Shown piece by piece: positions 33,139 through 42,373 of a stretch of 64,000 bases of DNA. Positions within the stretch are counted from its first letter, which is position 1; every line of letters starts with the position of its first letter. Location: positions 1,736,001 to 1,800,000 of the forward strand of contig NZ_SJSA01000001.1 of NCBI RefSeq assembly GCF_004766125.1, given 5' to 3'. Source of the DNA: Duncaniella freteri. GTDB taxonomy: Bacteria; Bacteroidota; Bacteroidia; Bacteroidales; Muribaculaceae. Both the position numbers and the translations under genes were made by a program. The notes below the pieces were generated by a model, which saw only the letters and a list, made by a program, of their open reading frames with translations, made no database searches and had not been told where the DNA came from.

Positions 33139-35299
33139 CGTTTTTGACTATATTTTTAATATAGGCGGCAACTTTACCAACAATATAAACGGCATGACGG
33201 ATGCGACCGGCCGTTTTACGGGTCAAGTTGAAGGAGCACGGGACAGAATGACCGGGCTTGCTTCCGTATTGGGTAGTTTTGATTATGCCAAAAATATAGC
33301 CCAGAGCATTGCAGACGGATTTAATCAGCTCAGTAGTGCAGGTGTAACACTGGACAGCCAAATGCACGACCTCAGCGCGGTTGCAGGTGTTACAGGTGAC
33401 GGACTGAAACAGATTGAGAACTTTGCACGACAGAGTGCAAAGGCTTTCGGTACTGATGCCAGCGTAGCCGTCGAGGGTTATAAACTACTGCTCTCACAGC
33501 TTAGCCCGGAACTGGGTAAATATCCCGAAGCACTCAGCGCAATGGGCGGCTGCATACAGACGACCAGCAAGCTGATGAGTGGTGACGGTGTGGCGGCTGC
33601 ACAGGTACTGACTACGGCGATGAACCAGTACGGCGTAAGTATGGAGGACCCAATGGCCGCCAGCGAGGAAATGGCGCGTATGATGAACGTAATGGCGGCA
33701 GCAGGTCAGGCAGGATCCGCAGAGCTTCCGGCAATAAGTGCGGCCCTCCAGCAGTGCGGTATGGCAGCAAAAGCGGCTAACGTCAGCTTTGAGGAAACAA
33801 ACGCCGCAATACAGGTGCTTGACAAAGCCGGTAAAAAAGCGAGTGAAGGTGGTGTTGCACTCCGTAACGTGTTGGGTCAGCTCAGCAAAGGGCGATTTGT
33901 TGAAAAGCAGGCACGCGAGGAACTGGAAAAGGCAGGTATTGACGTTGTGGCATTAGGCGACAACTCCAAGAGCCTAAAAGAGCGTTTGGAAATGCTTAAA
34001 CCAATGCTCAACGACTCCGCTTTGTTATCTAAATTCTTCGGGGTTGAGAACGCCAACGCCGCGCGAGCTCTTATTCAAGGCACGGATGCCCTGCGAGGTT
34101 TTACGGAAGCAGTGACCGGGACTAATAGCGCCACAGAGCAGGCGGCTATTGTTATGGATAGTTACGCCGAGCGTCAGGCACGAGTAAACCAACAATTTGA
34201 GGACTTCAAAATTACCATATTCCAAGCCACCGGCGATTTTTCGTTATGGTGCGGTGTCCTGACTTCTGCACTTGTGCCGATTGCTCAACTTGCCCCATTA
34301 CTTACAGCAGGCTGGAGACTAATGCTGTTAATTAAAAATCTCAAATGGGCAAGTATGTGGAGCAGTGTTGTGGGTTGGGTTCGTGCAGCCGGCGTTAACT
34401 TCGCGCTGATGAACGGCACACTCTCAACTACCAACATGGTATCACTGGGCTTTATCGGTAATATGGGACGCGCAACAATAGGGTTAATTCGATTTGCCAC
34501 CGTAGGAGTTTTTAACGCTCTGAAAGGTCTGGGCGCACTCATATTGTCACTTGTGACGAGTGGCACAGCGTCCGCCACATTCTCCGGCATTGCTTCAACA
34601 GCTTTCGGAACTTTTGCCACTACTGCCTCGGCAGCTTGTCGCGCCGTTTCGGTCGCAATTAGCAGTATTCCGATAGTTGGTTGGATAGCGGCAGCCATTG
34701 CCGCCCTCATCGCAATAGGCGTTTACTTCTGGAACACGTCGGCAAAGTTCCGCGCGGTTCTCAAAGGCACATGGGCGGCGTTCAAGGCTTGTTTTACCGG
34801 TATCGGCGAACTTGCTAAAAACACTTTTGGAGCAATCGGCGACCTGATAAAAGCAGCGTTCAATTTATCCCCCTCCGGAATAGATGCAGCCCTGAAAAAG
34901 TTAAAAGCCGGTTTCAGTGACTACGGCAAACAGGTGGGTCAGGCGTTTAATGAGGCTTACAATGCCGAAATGGCAGAGTCCGCCCAAAAAGAGGGCAAAA
35001 AGAGTCCCAAAGGAAACAAGCCAACAACCAACGGAAGCGGTGCGACGGTTCCGGGGGTGACTGTTCCGGAAGTCAACCCCACCGGCAACACTCTGAGCGG
35101 TGCGAGTGGAACAGGCGGCAAAGGATCCGGCAGTGACGGAGGCGGAAAAATAAGAAACATAACTGTAAATATTGACAAACTTGTCGAGCGCTTCGAGATA
35201 CACACCGCGACTGTCGGCGAAAGTACCGAAAAGGTCAAGGCTGTTATTTTGGAGACCCTTATGGGGGCGCTAAACGACACACAATTAGCAATGTCATGA
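33131..35299 (+). CDS. Tail tape measure protein
   Basis: A 722-residue protein. Residues ~80-350 match the PhageMin_Tail pattern (LSAVAGVTGDGLKQIENFAR, ALIQGTDALRGFTEAV). Residues ~375-560 hold several hydrophobic helices (WIAAAIAALIAIGVYFW), and the C-terminus is Gly/Ser/Pro-rich. It sets tail length and may form the channel for DNA entry. Ends 4 nt into the next gene. Confidence 0.9.
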   Translation: MASVFDYIFNIGGNFTNNINGMTDATGRFTGQVEGARDRMTGLASVLGSFDYAKNIAQSIADGFNQLSSAGVTLDSQMHDLSAVAGVTGDGLKQIENFARQSAKAFGTDASVAVEGYKLLLSQLSPELGKYPEALSAMGGCIQTTSKLMSGDGVAAAQVLTTAMNQYGVSMEDPMAASEEMARMMNVMAAAGQAGSAELPAISAALQQCGMAAKAANVSFEETNAAIQVLDKAGKKASEGGVALRNVLGQLSKGRFVEKQAREELEKAGIDVVALGDNSKSLKERLEMLKPMLNDSALLSKFFGVENANAARALIQGTDALRGFTEAVTGTNSATEQAAIVMDSYAERQARVNQQFEDFKITIFQATGDFSLWCGVLTSALVPIAQLAPLLTAGWRLMLLIKNLKWASMWSSVVGWVRAAGVNFALMNGTLSTTNMVSLGFIGNMGRATIGLIRFATVGVFNALKGLGALILSLVTSGTASATFSGIASTAFGTFATTASAACRAVSVAISSIPIVGWIAAAIAALIAIGVYFWNTSAKFRAVLKGTWAAFKACFTGIGELAKNTFGAIGDLIKAAFNLSPSGIDAALKKLKAGFSDYGKQVGQAFNEAYNAEMAESAQKEGKKSPKGNKPTTNGSGATVPGVTVPEVNPTGNTLSGASGTGGKGSGSDGGGKIRNITVNIDKLVERFEIHTATVGESTEKVKAVILETLMGALNDTQLAMS

Positions 35300-35931
35300 G
35301 CCTAATTCCACAACCGAGCTTAGGAGGTAAAAAATTACCTGTCAGCATAGATCTTGCAGCTATGAGCTGGGGGCAGCACATGGCTAAAAAACTTATACGC
35401 TTCAAGGAACTGGGCGGAAGTCCTGAGCGTGACGGCATAACCGTGCACGAGATTGGGCAGCCTATCACCGACCCGGAATATTGGGAGGGGCGCTGGGTAC
35501 TCTGCCCCCTCAGACTGGAGCGAGAAAACGGCGTGGGGCTGACATTTGCCGATGCAGTGGCAGCAGCCAGCCGAGAACATAGGATTATAAGCACGGCTCT
35601 GACCGGTAGAGACGGCACGGTGAAAGAGTATATAAACGCCGGCGATTGGGCGGTTAATATCGTGCTGGGCTTGCAATGTGTCGAGGGTGGAGAGATAGCC
35701 GATAAATGGCCGACCAATGAGGTGCGGGAAGTTCGCAAGCTGTTGGAAGCAAATGAGGCTCTGAGAGTTCACAGCGAATTTTTAGACGCTTTGAATATCG
35801 GGCGGCTTGTGATTAGAAGTTATTCCCTCAGCCAAATGACAGAAGCCAATTATCAGGTAGTTGAAATCAGCGCGGTCAGCGATGAAGATTACGAGATATT
35901 CAGCACCGATTATGAGCAACCGAAAAAATAA
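35296..35931 (+). CDS. Tail/baseplate protein, DUF6046-like
   Basis: A 211-residue protein overlapping the tape measure stop by 4 nt. Text such as VHEIGQPITDPEYWEGRWVL and KEYINAGDWAVNIVLGLQC fits a DUF6046-type protein; position equals Mu gpN. Probably a baseplate or tail-tip part. Confidence 0.55.
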   Translation: MSLIPQPSLGGKKLPVSIDLAAMSWGQHMAKKLIRFKELGGSPERDGITVHEIGQPITDPEYWEGRWVLCPLRLERENGVGLTFADAVAAASREHRIISTALTGRDGTVKEYINAGDWAVNIVLGLQCVEGGEIADKWPTNEVREVRKLLEANEALRVHSEFLDALNIGRLVIRSYSLSQMTEANYQVVEISAVSDEDYEIFSTDYEQPKK

Positions 35932-35939
35932 CAACAGCG

Positions 35940-36221
35940 ATGAAAGGCATGTTAATTGACAGTATCACCGGCGACCTGCTGACCGAACACGGCCGCATAG
36001 CGATTGGAGACACCGAGGGGCAAACCGCCGAGGCGGTTGTCACCACCATGCGCGGAGACATTAAGGAGCACCCCCTTTTAGGCGGTGAAGCCGGCAGACT
36101 TCGCGCCGGTCAGCCCGATGTAATGTGGCCCGGTGAGGTTCGCCAGATGTTACGCGGTTGCGGGGTCGATTGTGAGCGTGTAGTAATGGAGACTGACGGA
36201 ACTATCAGCATAGAACGATGA
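35940..36221 (+). CDS. Baseplate wedge protein (Mu gp46 / gp25-like)
   Basis: A 93-residue protein: TAEAVVTTMRGDIKEHPLLG and the C-terminal VVMETDGTISIER follow the small gp25/gp46 baseplate proteins. It directly precedes a LysM-like and a gpJ-like gene. Confidence 0.65.
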   Translation: MKGMLIDSITGDLLTEHGRIAIGDTEGQTAEAVVTTMRGDIKEHPLLGGEAGRLRAGQPDVMWPGEVRQMLRGCGVDCERVVMETDGTISIER

Positions 36222-36517
36222 GAACGACAGCGAAAGAGAGGCAAACACTGCTTGATATTGCCCTGCAAACGGGCGGACACATTGAAACGGTGCTCGCACT
36301 GGCAGAGGCTAACGGTATGAGCATAACCGACCGGCTGGAGGATGGGAGTGTGCTGATAGTTCCGGTACCGGTGGAGGGTGGAGACACCCGAACCGTTGAA
36401 CTTTACAAGGCGCACAAGGTGGAGCCGGCAACCGAAATAAGCCCGGAAGATATGGCGGCTTGCCCTTACGGCGGTATTGGCTTTATGGGCATTGAAATAG
36501 ATTTTATCGTGAGTTAA
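36218..36517 (+). CDS. LysM-like tail protein
   Basis: A 99-residue protein with QTLLDIALQTGGHIETVLAL and ANGMSITDRLEDGSVLIVP, a LysM-type fold as in tail protein X that holds the hub on the baseplate. Overlaps the preceding stop by 4 nt. Confidence 0.65.
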   Translation: MRTTAKERQTLLDIALQTGGHIETVLALAEANGMSITDRLEDGSVLIVPVPVEGGDTRTVELYKAHKVEPATEISPEDMAACPYGGIGFMGIEIDFIVS

Positions 36518-36571
36518 ACAGCATTTCTCTGCTTAGGCAGAGCGATTAAAAATCGATTAAACAGCTATTAA
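36514..36571. promoter_or_regulatory. Late-operon repeat element, copy 2 (with phased TTAA)
   Basis: Repeats the element at 32305 (TTAAACAG, CTCTG..AGGCAGAG, CGATTAAAAATCGATTAAA). TTAA starts at 36546, 36557 and 36568, exactly 11 bp apart, and runs to the start of the gpJ-like gene. Confidence 0.55.
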
Positions 36572-37432
36572 ATGAGTAGTAAAATGGCACGCAATATTAA
36601 CGAAATTAAAACAGAGATCGCACGCGAGTTTATGCGCAATGAGTCTGCGGCGGAACTGTACGGGTTTACCCCGGGCTCAGAGTTCGGCGACATATTCGGT
36701 GCGGCAAGTGTTGAAAATATTTTGCTTTATGTCTGGGCGGTCTGTGCCTGGAGCGTCGAGCGGCTTGTAAGCAGGCACAAAGCGGAGGTAACGGCGGAAC
36801 TGGAGGAACTTATAGCCCACCGCCCGAAATGGTACCGCGATAAGGTGCTCCGCTTCATGGCAGGCCACGAGCTTGAACAGGACAGCGACACATACGACAC
36901 TACCGGAATGACTGAGGGGGATATAGCGGCGGCGTGTGTCGTAAAACATGCGGTCGCTATGGAGAGCAAGGATGCCAGTCTGCTGACAATAAAAGTAGCC
37001 GGAGAGAGTGGCGGAGTGCGCAAACCGATAACAGCGGAACAGGAAAAGCAGCTGAAAGCCTATATAAACGAGATTAAGGATGCCGGCGTGCGCACCGCAC
37101 TTGTGAATATGGAGGCGGACACATTCGACTGTACTGTGGATATCTACTACAATGCTATGCTGGATCCTGCCGTTGTTCAAACCGCATGCCGTGATGTGAT
37201 CTGCGATTATATTGAGAATTTGCCTTTTAACGGCGAATATACGAATATGGCCCTCGTTGACCGCCTGCAAGAGGTAGAGGGGGTGAAAATAGTGGAGTTG
37301 CGGGGTAGCACCGCGCAGGCCGTAAACGAGAGTACAACGACACAGATTAACGCGCGTCTGACCCCCGCAGCGGGCTATTTCAGACCAGGGGCGATAACTG
37401 TAAACATGAAAGCGTATGACGAACAAGGCTGA
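36572..37432 (+). CDS. Baseplate J-like protein (Mu gp47-like)
   Basis: A 286-residue protein. The block SKDASLLTIKVAGESGGVRK and then ITAEQEKQLKAYINEIKDAG, with EADTFDCTVDIYYNAML, follows the baseplate J/gp47 wedge pattern. A second ATG at codon 5 is also possible. Overlaps the next gene by 17 nt. Confidence 0.78.
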   Translation: MSSKMARNINEIKTEIAREFMRNESAAELYGFTPGSEFGDIFGAASVENILLYVWAVCAWSVERLVSRHKAEVTAELEELIAHRPKWYRDKVLRFMAGHELEQDSDTYDTTGMTEGDIAAACVVKHAVAMESKDASLLTIKVAGESGGVRKPITAEQEKQLKAYINEIKDAGVRTALVNMEADTFDCTVDIYYNAMLDPAVVQTACRDVICDYIENLPFNGEYTNMALVDRLQEVEGVKIVELRGSTAQAVNESTTTQINARLTPAAGYFRPGAITVNMKAYDEQG

Positions 37433-37925
37433 CAGAACCTATAATGTAAATATCAAGCGGCTGGCGCTGCTGACATTGCCGACGTGGCTACGGCGCCCGC
37501 TTTCCGGGGCTCTGATATATGCCGGGGTCAGCCCGCTGGGGCGTTTGCTCCAGGAGCTGCGCGCATACAGGAGCGCAACAAGTTACCGGCTGAGACATAA
37601 CGGGCAGGTGTGCAAGCTGTGCGGGGCACTTAATGATGAGTTTGACCCGGGACTGCGCCGCATAGAGATAGAGGACAGCGACAGTGTCGGAAACCGGGAA
37701 GCTGCGGCGGTATGGCTTCGCGATATGGACCGGTGGGTGATGGTGCCGCGGCGAGGCGCGGGCGCGGTGAGCATACACCGGGAGGGATTCAACGGCACGA
37801 GCGGTTATGACTTCTGGGTGACGGTGCCGGAGGAACTGTGGACGGCCGAGACGGAAACGAGACTACGGGCAATATTGAACATGTATAAACTGGCGGGCAA
37901 ACGCTACGCTATAAACCATAAATGA
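37416..37925 (+). CDS. Tail/baseplate protein (Mu gp48-like by position)
   Basis: A 169-residue protein with a Cys pair (QVCKLCGALNDEFD). No family motif seen. Between the baseplate J and collar/fiber genes, where gp48-type proteins are encoded. Confidence 0.55.
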   Translation: MTNKADRTYNVNIKRLALLTLPTWLRRPLSGALIYAGVSPLGRLLQELRAYRSATSYRLRHNGQVCKLCGALNDEFDPGLRRIEIEDSDSVGNREAAAVWLRDMDRWVMVPRRGAGAVSIHREGFNGTSGYDFWVTVPEELWTAETETRLRAILNMYKLAGKRYAINHK

Positions 37926-38878
37926 CAATGGACAAAATATTAGGTAATTTTCTGACACAGGCAAACAAAGATTTTCCTCTGGACTGCGAGACGCTGGACT
38001 ATCTGCAAAAACTGGTGGCACTTGCAGCCATTGCCGGCAACATAGGAGGCGACCGTGTGGTTCTCTGGGGTTGCGAGCCCAACAGCGAGGGGACCCGCAG
38101 GGGGGCTGGCTATGTATTCGTAAGGACCAAGAACGCGCCGGAGGGTGAGGTTCTGCCCTGGGATGGCGGACCGACCACAAGCGGCATGTATGTGAAACAA
38201 GAAGCAATCCCGGTAAGTGCCAATAATACGGACTACCCGAAAGCCTACACGCGCCGGAGTCTTGCGCCCGGCATAGGAGAGGAAAACTACACCTGGGAGA
38301 GCTTCACAGACATTAAGAGCATAAAGGGACTGATGGACGAGAACCGGTCGCTCCGCAATGAGCTGGCGACCGTTCAGCCGGCACCGTTGGGGATAGTCCA
38401 GATGTGGGCCGGTTCCCGGGTGCCACAAGGCTATGTGCTATGTGACGGACAGCCATTAAGGAAGTCCGATCATCCGGAGCTGTTCAATGCCATTGGCTCG
38501 ACATTCAACACTGCGGTAAACGCGAACGGCGTAAGGTACACGACCCAGGATGGTTATTTCAGGGTACCTGACCTGAGGGGACGTTTCGTTGTCGGTCTCC
38601 ATGACAGTGACCGGGACTATGAGAGCCCCGGGACCGGCGGCGGACTGAAGAAAGTGACGCTCACGGAGGAGACAATACCCCGTCACAGCCATGAGGAGAT
38701 GCTGTGGAAAGGGGGAAGCGGAGACTGGAAAGGGCACGGCAGCAATTCCTGGCCTAATGCCACAACAATATTCGAGTGTTCACCTCATGGGATAAACACA
38801 CTGGACTATGGCAAGGGTGAAGCTCACGAGAACCGCCCCCCATATTATGTGCTGGCATACATAATGCGCGTTAAGTAG
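37922..38878 (+). CDS. Tail collar domain protein
   Basis: A 318-residue protein. The N-terminal half is phage-specific; residues ~155-235 form the phage tail collar domain (WAGSRVPQGYVLCDGQPLRK and FRVPDLRGRFVVGLHD), and the end is ENRPPYYVLAYIMRVK. Likely a fiber or receptor-contact protein. Confidence 0.82.
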   Translation: MTMDKILGNFLTQANKDFPLDCETLDYLQKLVALAAIAGNIGGDRVVLWGCEPNSEGTRRGAGYVFVRTKNAPEGEVLPWDGGPTTSGMYVKQEAIPVSANNTDYPKAYTRRSLAPGIGEENYTWESFTDIKSIKGLMDENRSLRNELATVQPAPLGIVQMWAGSRVPQGYVLCDGQPLRKSDHPELFNAIGSTFNTAVNANGVRYTTQDGYFRVPDLRGRFVVGLHDSDRDYESPGTGGGLKKVTLTEETIPRHSHEEMLWKGGSGDWKGHGSNSWPNATTIFECSPHGINTLDYGKGEAHENRPPYYVLAYIMRVK

Positions 38879-38900
38879 ACATAAATAAATACCCGAGATT

Positions 38901-40484
38901 ATGGCAATAAGGACAATAGCACAGCTAAAAGCGTGGTTCCGTCGTGGGAAGTACCCGACGGAGGAGCAGTTCGCCGACTGGCTCGATAGCTACGTGCACA
39001 AGGAGGAAAGCATTATCCCCGTAATACAGGTGGAGGGGCTAGCGGAGCAGCTCAACAGCAAGTATGTCGCTTCGGAAGGGCATGAGCTGGAACGGCAACA
39101 CATTGAACTAAAGGGAGATTATGAGACGCACAAGAAGACATCGGATGAGCGTTTTGACAATATATCCGGGTGTATCGAGGATCTGGAGACCGAGAATGAG
39201 AGGCAACAAACGGAGATTGATTCACTGAATGCCGAAGTTGAGGTCATCCATACGAAGGACTCGTCACAGGACAAAGAGATCTCAGCACTGCATGATACGG
39301 ACAGGGACCAGCAGATGAGCATTGACTCGCTCGATGGAAGGGCAGACACTTTGGAGCTGGGTATACGTATGCATGTCTCGGACACCGATAATCCACACCG
39401 TGTCAACAAATCGCAAGTCGGGCTCGGCAATGTCCCGAATGTTGCGACAAATGACCAGACCCCCACCTACACGATGGCACCGTCTCTGACAGACCTGTCA
39501 AGCGGAGAGAAGCTGTCATCTGCTTTCGGTAAACTCATGAAGGCGGTGTCATCGCTAATCTCACATATCAGCAGCAGGGACAATCCGCATCAGGTGACTG
39601 CCACACAGGTAGGAGCATCGCCATCTGGACATAACCATGACTCCACCTACCAGCCTAAAGGTAATTACGCGCCGGCAACGCACACGCATACGGCGGCACA
39701 GGTGAATGAGGACGCGTCACACAGGTTTGTGACGGATGCCGAGAAGTCTGCATGGAACAGCAAGGCAGGTGGCAGCCACAACCATGACTCCACCTATCAG
39801 CCTAAAGGTAATTACGCGCCGGCAACGCACACGCATACGGCGGCACAGGTGACCGGGGACGCGTCACACAGGTTTGTGACGGATGCCGAGAAGTCTGCAT
39901 GGAACAGCAAGGCAGGAGGCAGCCACAACCATGATTCTGTCTATCAGCCTAAGGGGGACTATCTGCTCTCATCCCAGCTCCAGGACCTCAAAGGAGACAA
40001 GGGGGATAAAGGAGACAAGGGGGCTGTGTTCACACCTGTGGTGGACTCGTCCGGCAATCTGACATGGAGCAACAACGGCGGGCTCACAAACCCCGCGGCT
40101 GTTAATATAAGGGCGCCCAAAGGTAGTGACGCCACAGTGACAAAGGCGGCAATTGAGGCGGTCCTGACGGGAGTGATAAACAGCCATAAACACGAGGCTC
40201 TATCAAAACGGCTTGTTGAAAACGGCTATTACAGATTTCATGACGGATTTTTAATACAGTGGGGGCACCCGTCTGATAATCAGGATACCTATGGTGTACA
40301 GACCATATATTTCCCACACTCATTTGTCGACACCTCTTATTCAATACTGACCACTGCTGACAGTTCATATCAGACATATTATGTCGGCAGAACCATATGC
40401 AACAAATCAGCAGGCAGTTTTAAAGTGTCAGCCAACCAAAAAAACAAGGAAAGGTTCTTTTGGATAGCTGTCGGCAAAGGTTAA
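38901..40484 (+). CDS. Tail fiber with coiled coil, tandem repeats and collagen-like stretch
   Basis: A 527-residue fiber. Residues ~55-155 form a coiled coil; ~235-350 hold two complete and one partial 49-residue repeat (HNHDSTYQPKGNYAPATHTH...); then a short collagen-like GDKGDKGDKG; and a C-terminal globular head (YGVQTIYFPHSFVDTSYSIL). The head likely binds the host receptor. A DUF4376-like chaperone gene follows. Confidence 0.85.
   Translation: MAIRTIAQLKAWFRRGKYPTEEQFADWLDSYVHKEESIIPVIQVEGLAEQLNSKYVASEGHELERQHIELKGDYETHKKTSDERFDNISGCIEDLETENERQQTEIDSLNAEVEVIHTKDSSQDKEISALHDTDRDQQMSIDSLDGRADTLELGIRMHVSDTDNPHRVNKSQVGLGNVPNVATNDQTPTYTMAPSLTDLSSGEKLSSAFGKLMKAVSSLISHISSRDNPHQVTATQVGASPSGHNHDSTYQPKGNYAPATHTHTAAQVNEDASHRFVTDAEKSAWNSKAGGSHNHDSTYQPKGNYAPATHTHTAAQVTGDASHRFVTDAEKSAWNSKAGGSHNHDSVYQPKGDYLLSSQLQDLKGDKGDKGDKGAVFTPVVDSSGNLTWSNNGGLTNPAAVNIRAPKGSDATVTKAAIEAVLTGVINSHKHEALSKRLVENGYYRFHDGFLIQWGHPSDNQDTYGVQTIYFPHSFVDTSYSILTTADSSYQTYYVGRTICNKSAGSFKVSANQKNKERFFWIAVGKG
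39636..39929 (+). repeat. Two near-identical 147-bp tandem repeats in the fiber gene
   Basis: Units start at CATGACTCC/CATGATTCT at 39636, 39783 and (partial) 39930. Few differences, e.g. AATGAGG versus ACCGGGG, so the copy number could change by recombination while keeping frame. Confidence 0.85.
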
Positions 40485-40504
40485 TAACAGACATATTACA
40501 AAAA

Positions 40505-41047
40505 ATGGAAGGCGACAATATGTATTGGAGGGATGGCTTCTATAGCAAACCGGTTGATGGAGGTGTAGAGATCTCCATGGAGTATTACAAAGAATTGTTG
40601 GAAGGGCAGGATGGAGGGCTGTTAATTTTGGAGGATGAGACAGGGATCCCTGTCCTCAGGATGTATGAGCCGTCTATCGAAGAACTCAGGATTATCAAAC
40701 TCCAAGAGCTGGAGGAGTACGACCGCTCTTCGGCTGTAAACACGATCAGCATCGGAGGTGTCTCCGGATGGCTTGACAAGGCTACGCGTGTGGGGCTGAT
40801 GAACTCCATATCGGTGGAGCAGGCAAGCGGCAGGACAGAGACGAGCATATGGCTCGGCGATCATCGTTTTATCATGCCGATTACAGAGGCTGTAGGAATC
40901 CTGAGACAGATTGAGATCTATACTGTAGACTGCAACAATGCCACACGTGAGCATGCAGCAGCGATAAGGGGGCTCCGGTCCAAGGAGGATATAGAGGCGT
41001 ACGATTTCAAGACCGGCTATCCTGATAGGCCATGTTTCACTGTATGA
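40505..41047 (+). CDS. DUF4376-like tail fiber assembly protein
   Basis: A 180-residue protein from ATG 40505. The C-terminal part (REHAAAIRGLRSKEDIEAYD ... YPDRPCF) fits DUF4376 proteins that accompany fiber genes, probably as chaperones. Confidence 0.65.
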   Translation: MEGDNMYWRDGFYSKPVDGGVEISMEYYKELLEGQDGGLLILEDETGIPVLRMYEPSIEELRIIKLQELEEYDRSSAVNTISIGGVSGWLDKATRVGLMNSISVEQASGRTETSIWLGDHRFIMPITEAVGILRQIEIYTVDCNNATREHAAAIRGLRSKEDIEAYDFKTGYPDRPCFTV

Positions 41048-41077
41048 AAACTTAATATGGTCAAACAGATTTTGTAA

Positions 41078-41905
41078 ATGGATAGGATCTACAAATGCGC
41101 GCCGCTTCCCTTCATGGGGCAGAAGCGCTATTTCCTCCGGACCTTTATCGAGGTGCTGGAGCAGGCAGTAGGTGAGATTGATACGGTGGTGGACCTTTTC
41201 GGCGGTTCCGGGCTGCTGTCGCACACGGCAAAAAGGGTGCTCCCGGGGTGCCGGGTGGTGTACAACGACTTCGACCGCTATGTCGACAGACTGGCGGCCG
41301 TGGAGCAGACCAATGGAATTTTAAGGGCAATTAAAGAGTGTTTAACTGGTGTTGAACCCAACAAGCGCCTCTCAGACCGGCAGTGCGCCGACGTCCTGGA
41401 TATAGTGCACGACTATGAGAAACAAAATGGCTATGCCGATATTCTTACAATAGGTCGCTCCGTGCTTTTCTCCGGCAAGTGGGCCAAGAGCCTGGACGAA
41501 CTGCGCAGACACACGATGTATAACCGCGTCCACAGCGGTGACTACCGCACCGACGGCTATCTGGACGGACTGGAAGTCGTGCATCTTGATTACCAGGATC
41601 TGTTTGACCTGCACCGTGACAATCCACGTGTGTTGTTCCTCATGGACCCGCCGTATCTTACGACAGAGTGCGGAATGTATGAGAATTATTGGAAGCTGAC
41701 CGACTATCTGAACGTGTTGCGGCTGCTTAAAGGTACGAAATACGTTTATTTCACAAGCGACAAGTCGCAGATTGTCGAGCTCTGCCAGTGGCTCGCTGAT
41801 GAGTACCGGGAAGCGGCACCAATGTGGGGCGCGGAAATACGCCAGCGCACAAACACGCTGAACTATCAAGCTAAATTTAACGATATGATGATAACGCGAC
41901 TCTGA
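41078..41905 (+). CDS. DNA adenine methylase (Dam/D12 class)
   Basis: A 275-residue N6-adenine methyltransferase: PFMGQKR and VVDLFGGSGLL (AdoMet site), LFLMDPPYLTTECG (catalytic DPPY) near residue 190. It sits at the right end of the prophage where Mu has its mom modification genes, so it may protect phage DNA from restriction. Confidence 0.88.
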   Translation: MDRIYKCAPLPFMGQKRYFLRTFIEVLEQAVGEIDTVVDLFGGSGLLSHTAKRVLPGCRVVYNDFDRYVDRLAAVEQTNGILRAIKECLTGVEPNKRLSDRQCADVLDIVHDYEKQNGYADILTIGRSVLFSGKWAKSLDELRRHTMYNRVHSGDYRTDGYLDGLEVVHLDYQDLFDLHRDNPRVLFLMDPPYLTTECGMYENYWKLTDYLNVLRLLKGTKYVYFTSDKSQIVELCQWLADEYREAAPMWGAEIRQRTNTLNYQAKFNDMMITRL

Positions 41906-41933
41906 CTCGCCTACAAAGCGGAGGCATAGAAAA

Positions 41934-42060
41934 AGCCCCCGGCTTAGTTTGCAGTATCCTACCACATACAAACACAATGCACCGAAGCACATAAGCCGGG
42001 GGCTAAAAGCCTTTGACTCGTGCTTCGGTGCTTCTGCTGATATGTGGTAGGAGTTGCAAA
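41934..42060 (-). ncRNA. Structured RNA element with crossing stems
   Basis: Three perfect stems occur in 127 bp. A: AGCCCCCGGCTTA (41934-41946) with 41992-42004. B: TCCTACCACATA (41957-41968) with 42041-42052, extended by TTTGCA/TGCAAA (41948-41953, 42055-42060). C: GCACCGAAGCAC (41979-41990) with 42020-42031. A crosses B and C, so the forms exclude each other or make a pseudoknot. On the minus strand a TAATTTTG box lies at the right edge and stem A is followed by TTTTTCT, suggesting a terminated minus-strand RNA. Confidence 0.55.
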
Positions 42061-42079
42061 ATTACGAAAAAAATGCTGA

Positions 42080-42373
42080 ATGACAGTGTACGAAGCATTA
42101 AAATTATGCGGTGGAGTAATTGAAAAGCTGGAGGACGCCGGAGCAAAGCCGAGCGATCACAAATATGTAAGACTGTTTGAGGACTACCAGAATGCGCGGA
42201 AACGAGGCGAAAAGGTCAGTTATATTGTCGCAATCTTGGCCGAGCGTTACAACGTCAGCGAGCGCAATATTTATGACATAGTGAAGCGTCTGGGGGCGAC
42301 TGCAAAAGCGTTTCACTACGAACGGCCGAAGATATGCCACAGAACTCACAGAAATGGACTATATTCGCATTGA
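42080..42373 (+). CDS. HTH protein, Mor/C-like late activator candidate
   Basis: A 97-residue protein: N-terminal helical part, then VSYIVAILAERYNVSERNIYDIVKRLG, an HTH like the C-terminal part of Mor/C activators. Could act on the dyad at 26211, but Mu places such genes earlier, so the role is inferred. Confidence 0.6.
   Translation: MTVYEALKLCGGVIEKLEDAGAKPSDHKYVRLFEDYQNARKRGEKVSYIVAILAERYNVSERNIYDIVKRLGATAKAFHYERPKICHRTHRNGLYSH

Noticed and set aside
32924..33367. 147-codon version of the minus-strand membrane ORF
   Set aside because: The upstream two thirds run antisense to the tape measure gene; promoter position supports the 51-residue start at 33079.
39636..39929. CRISPR array
   Set aside because: The repeats are long, in frame and coding, with no spacers or cas genes anywhere in the window.
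38901..41047. Diversity-generating retroelement or invertible fiber segment
   Set aside because: No reverse transcriptase, no adenine-variable repeat pair and no invertase gene are present near the fiber genes.
41934..42060. Retron msr-msd
   Set aside because: No reverse transcriptase gene is nearby; the stems do not have the retron branching-G layout.
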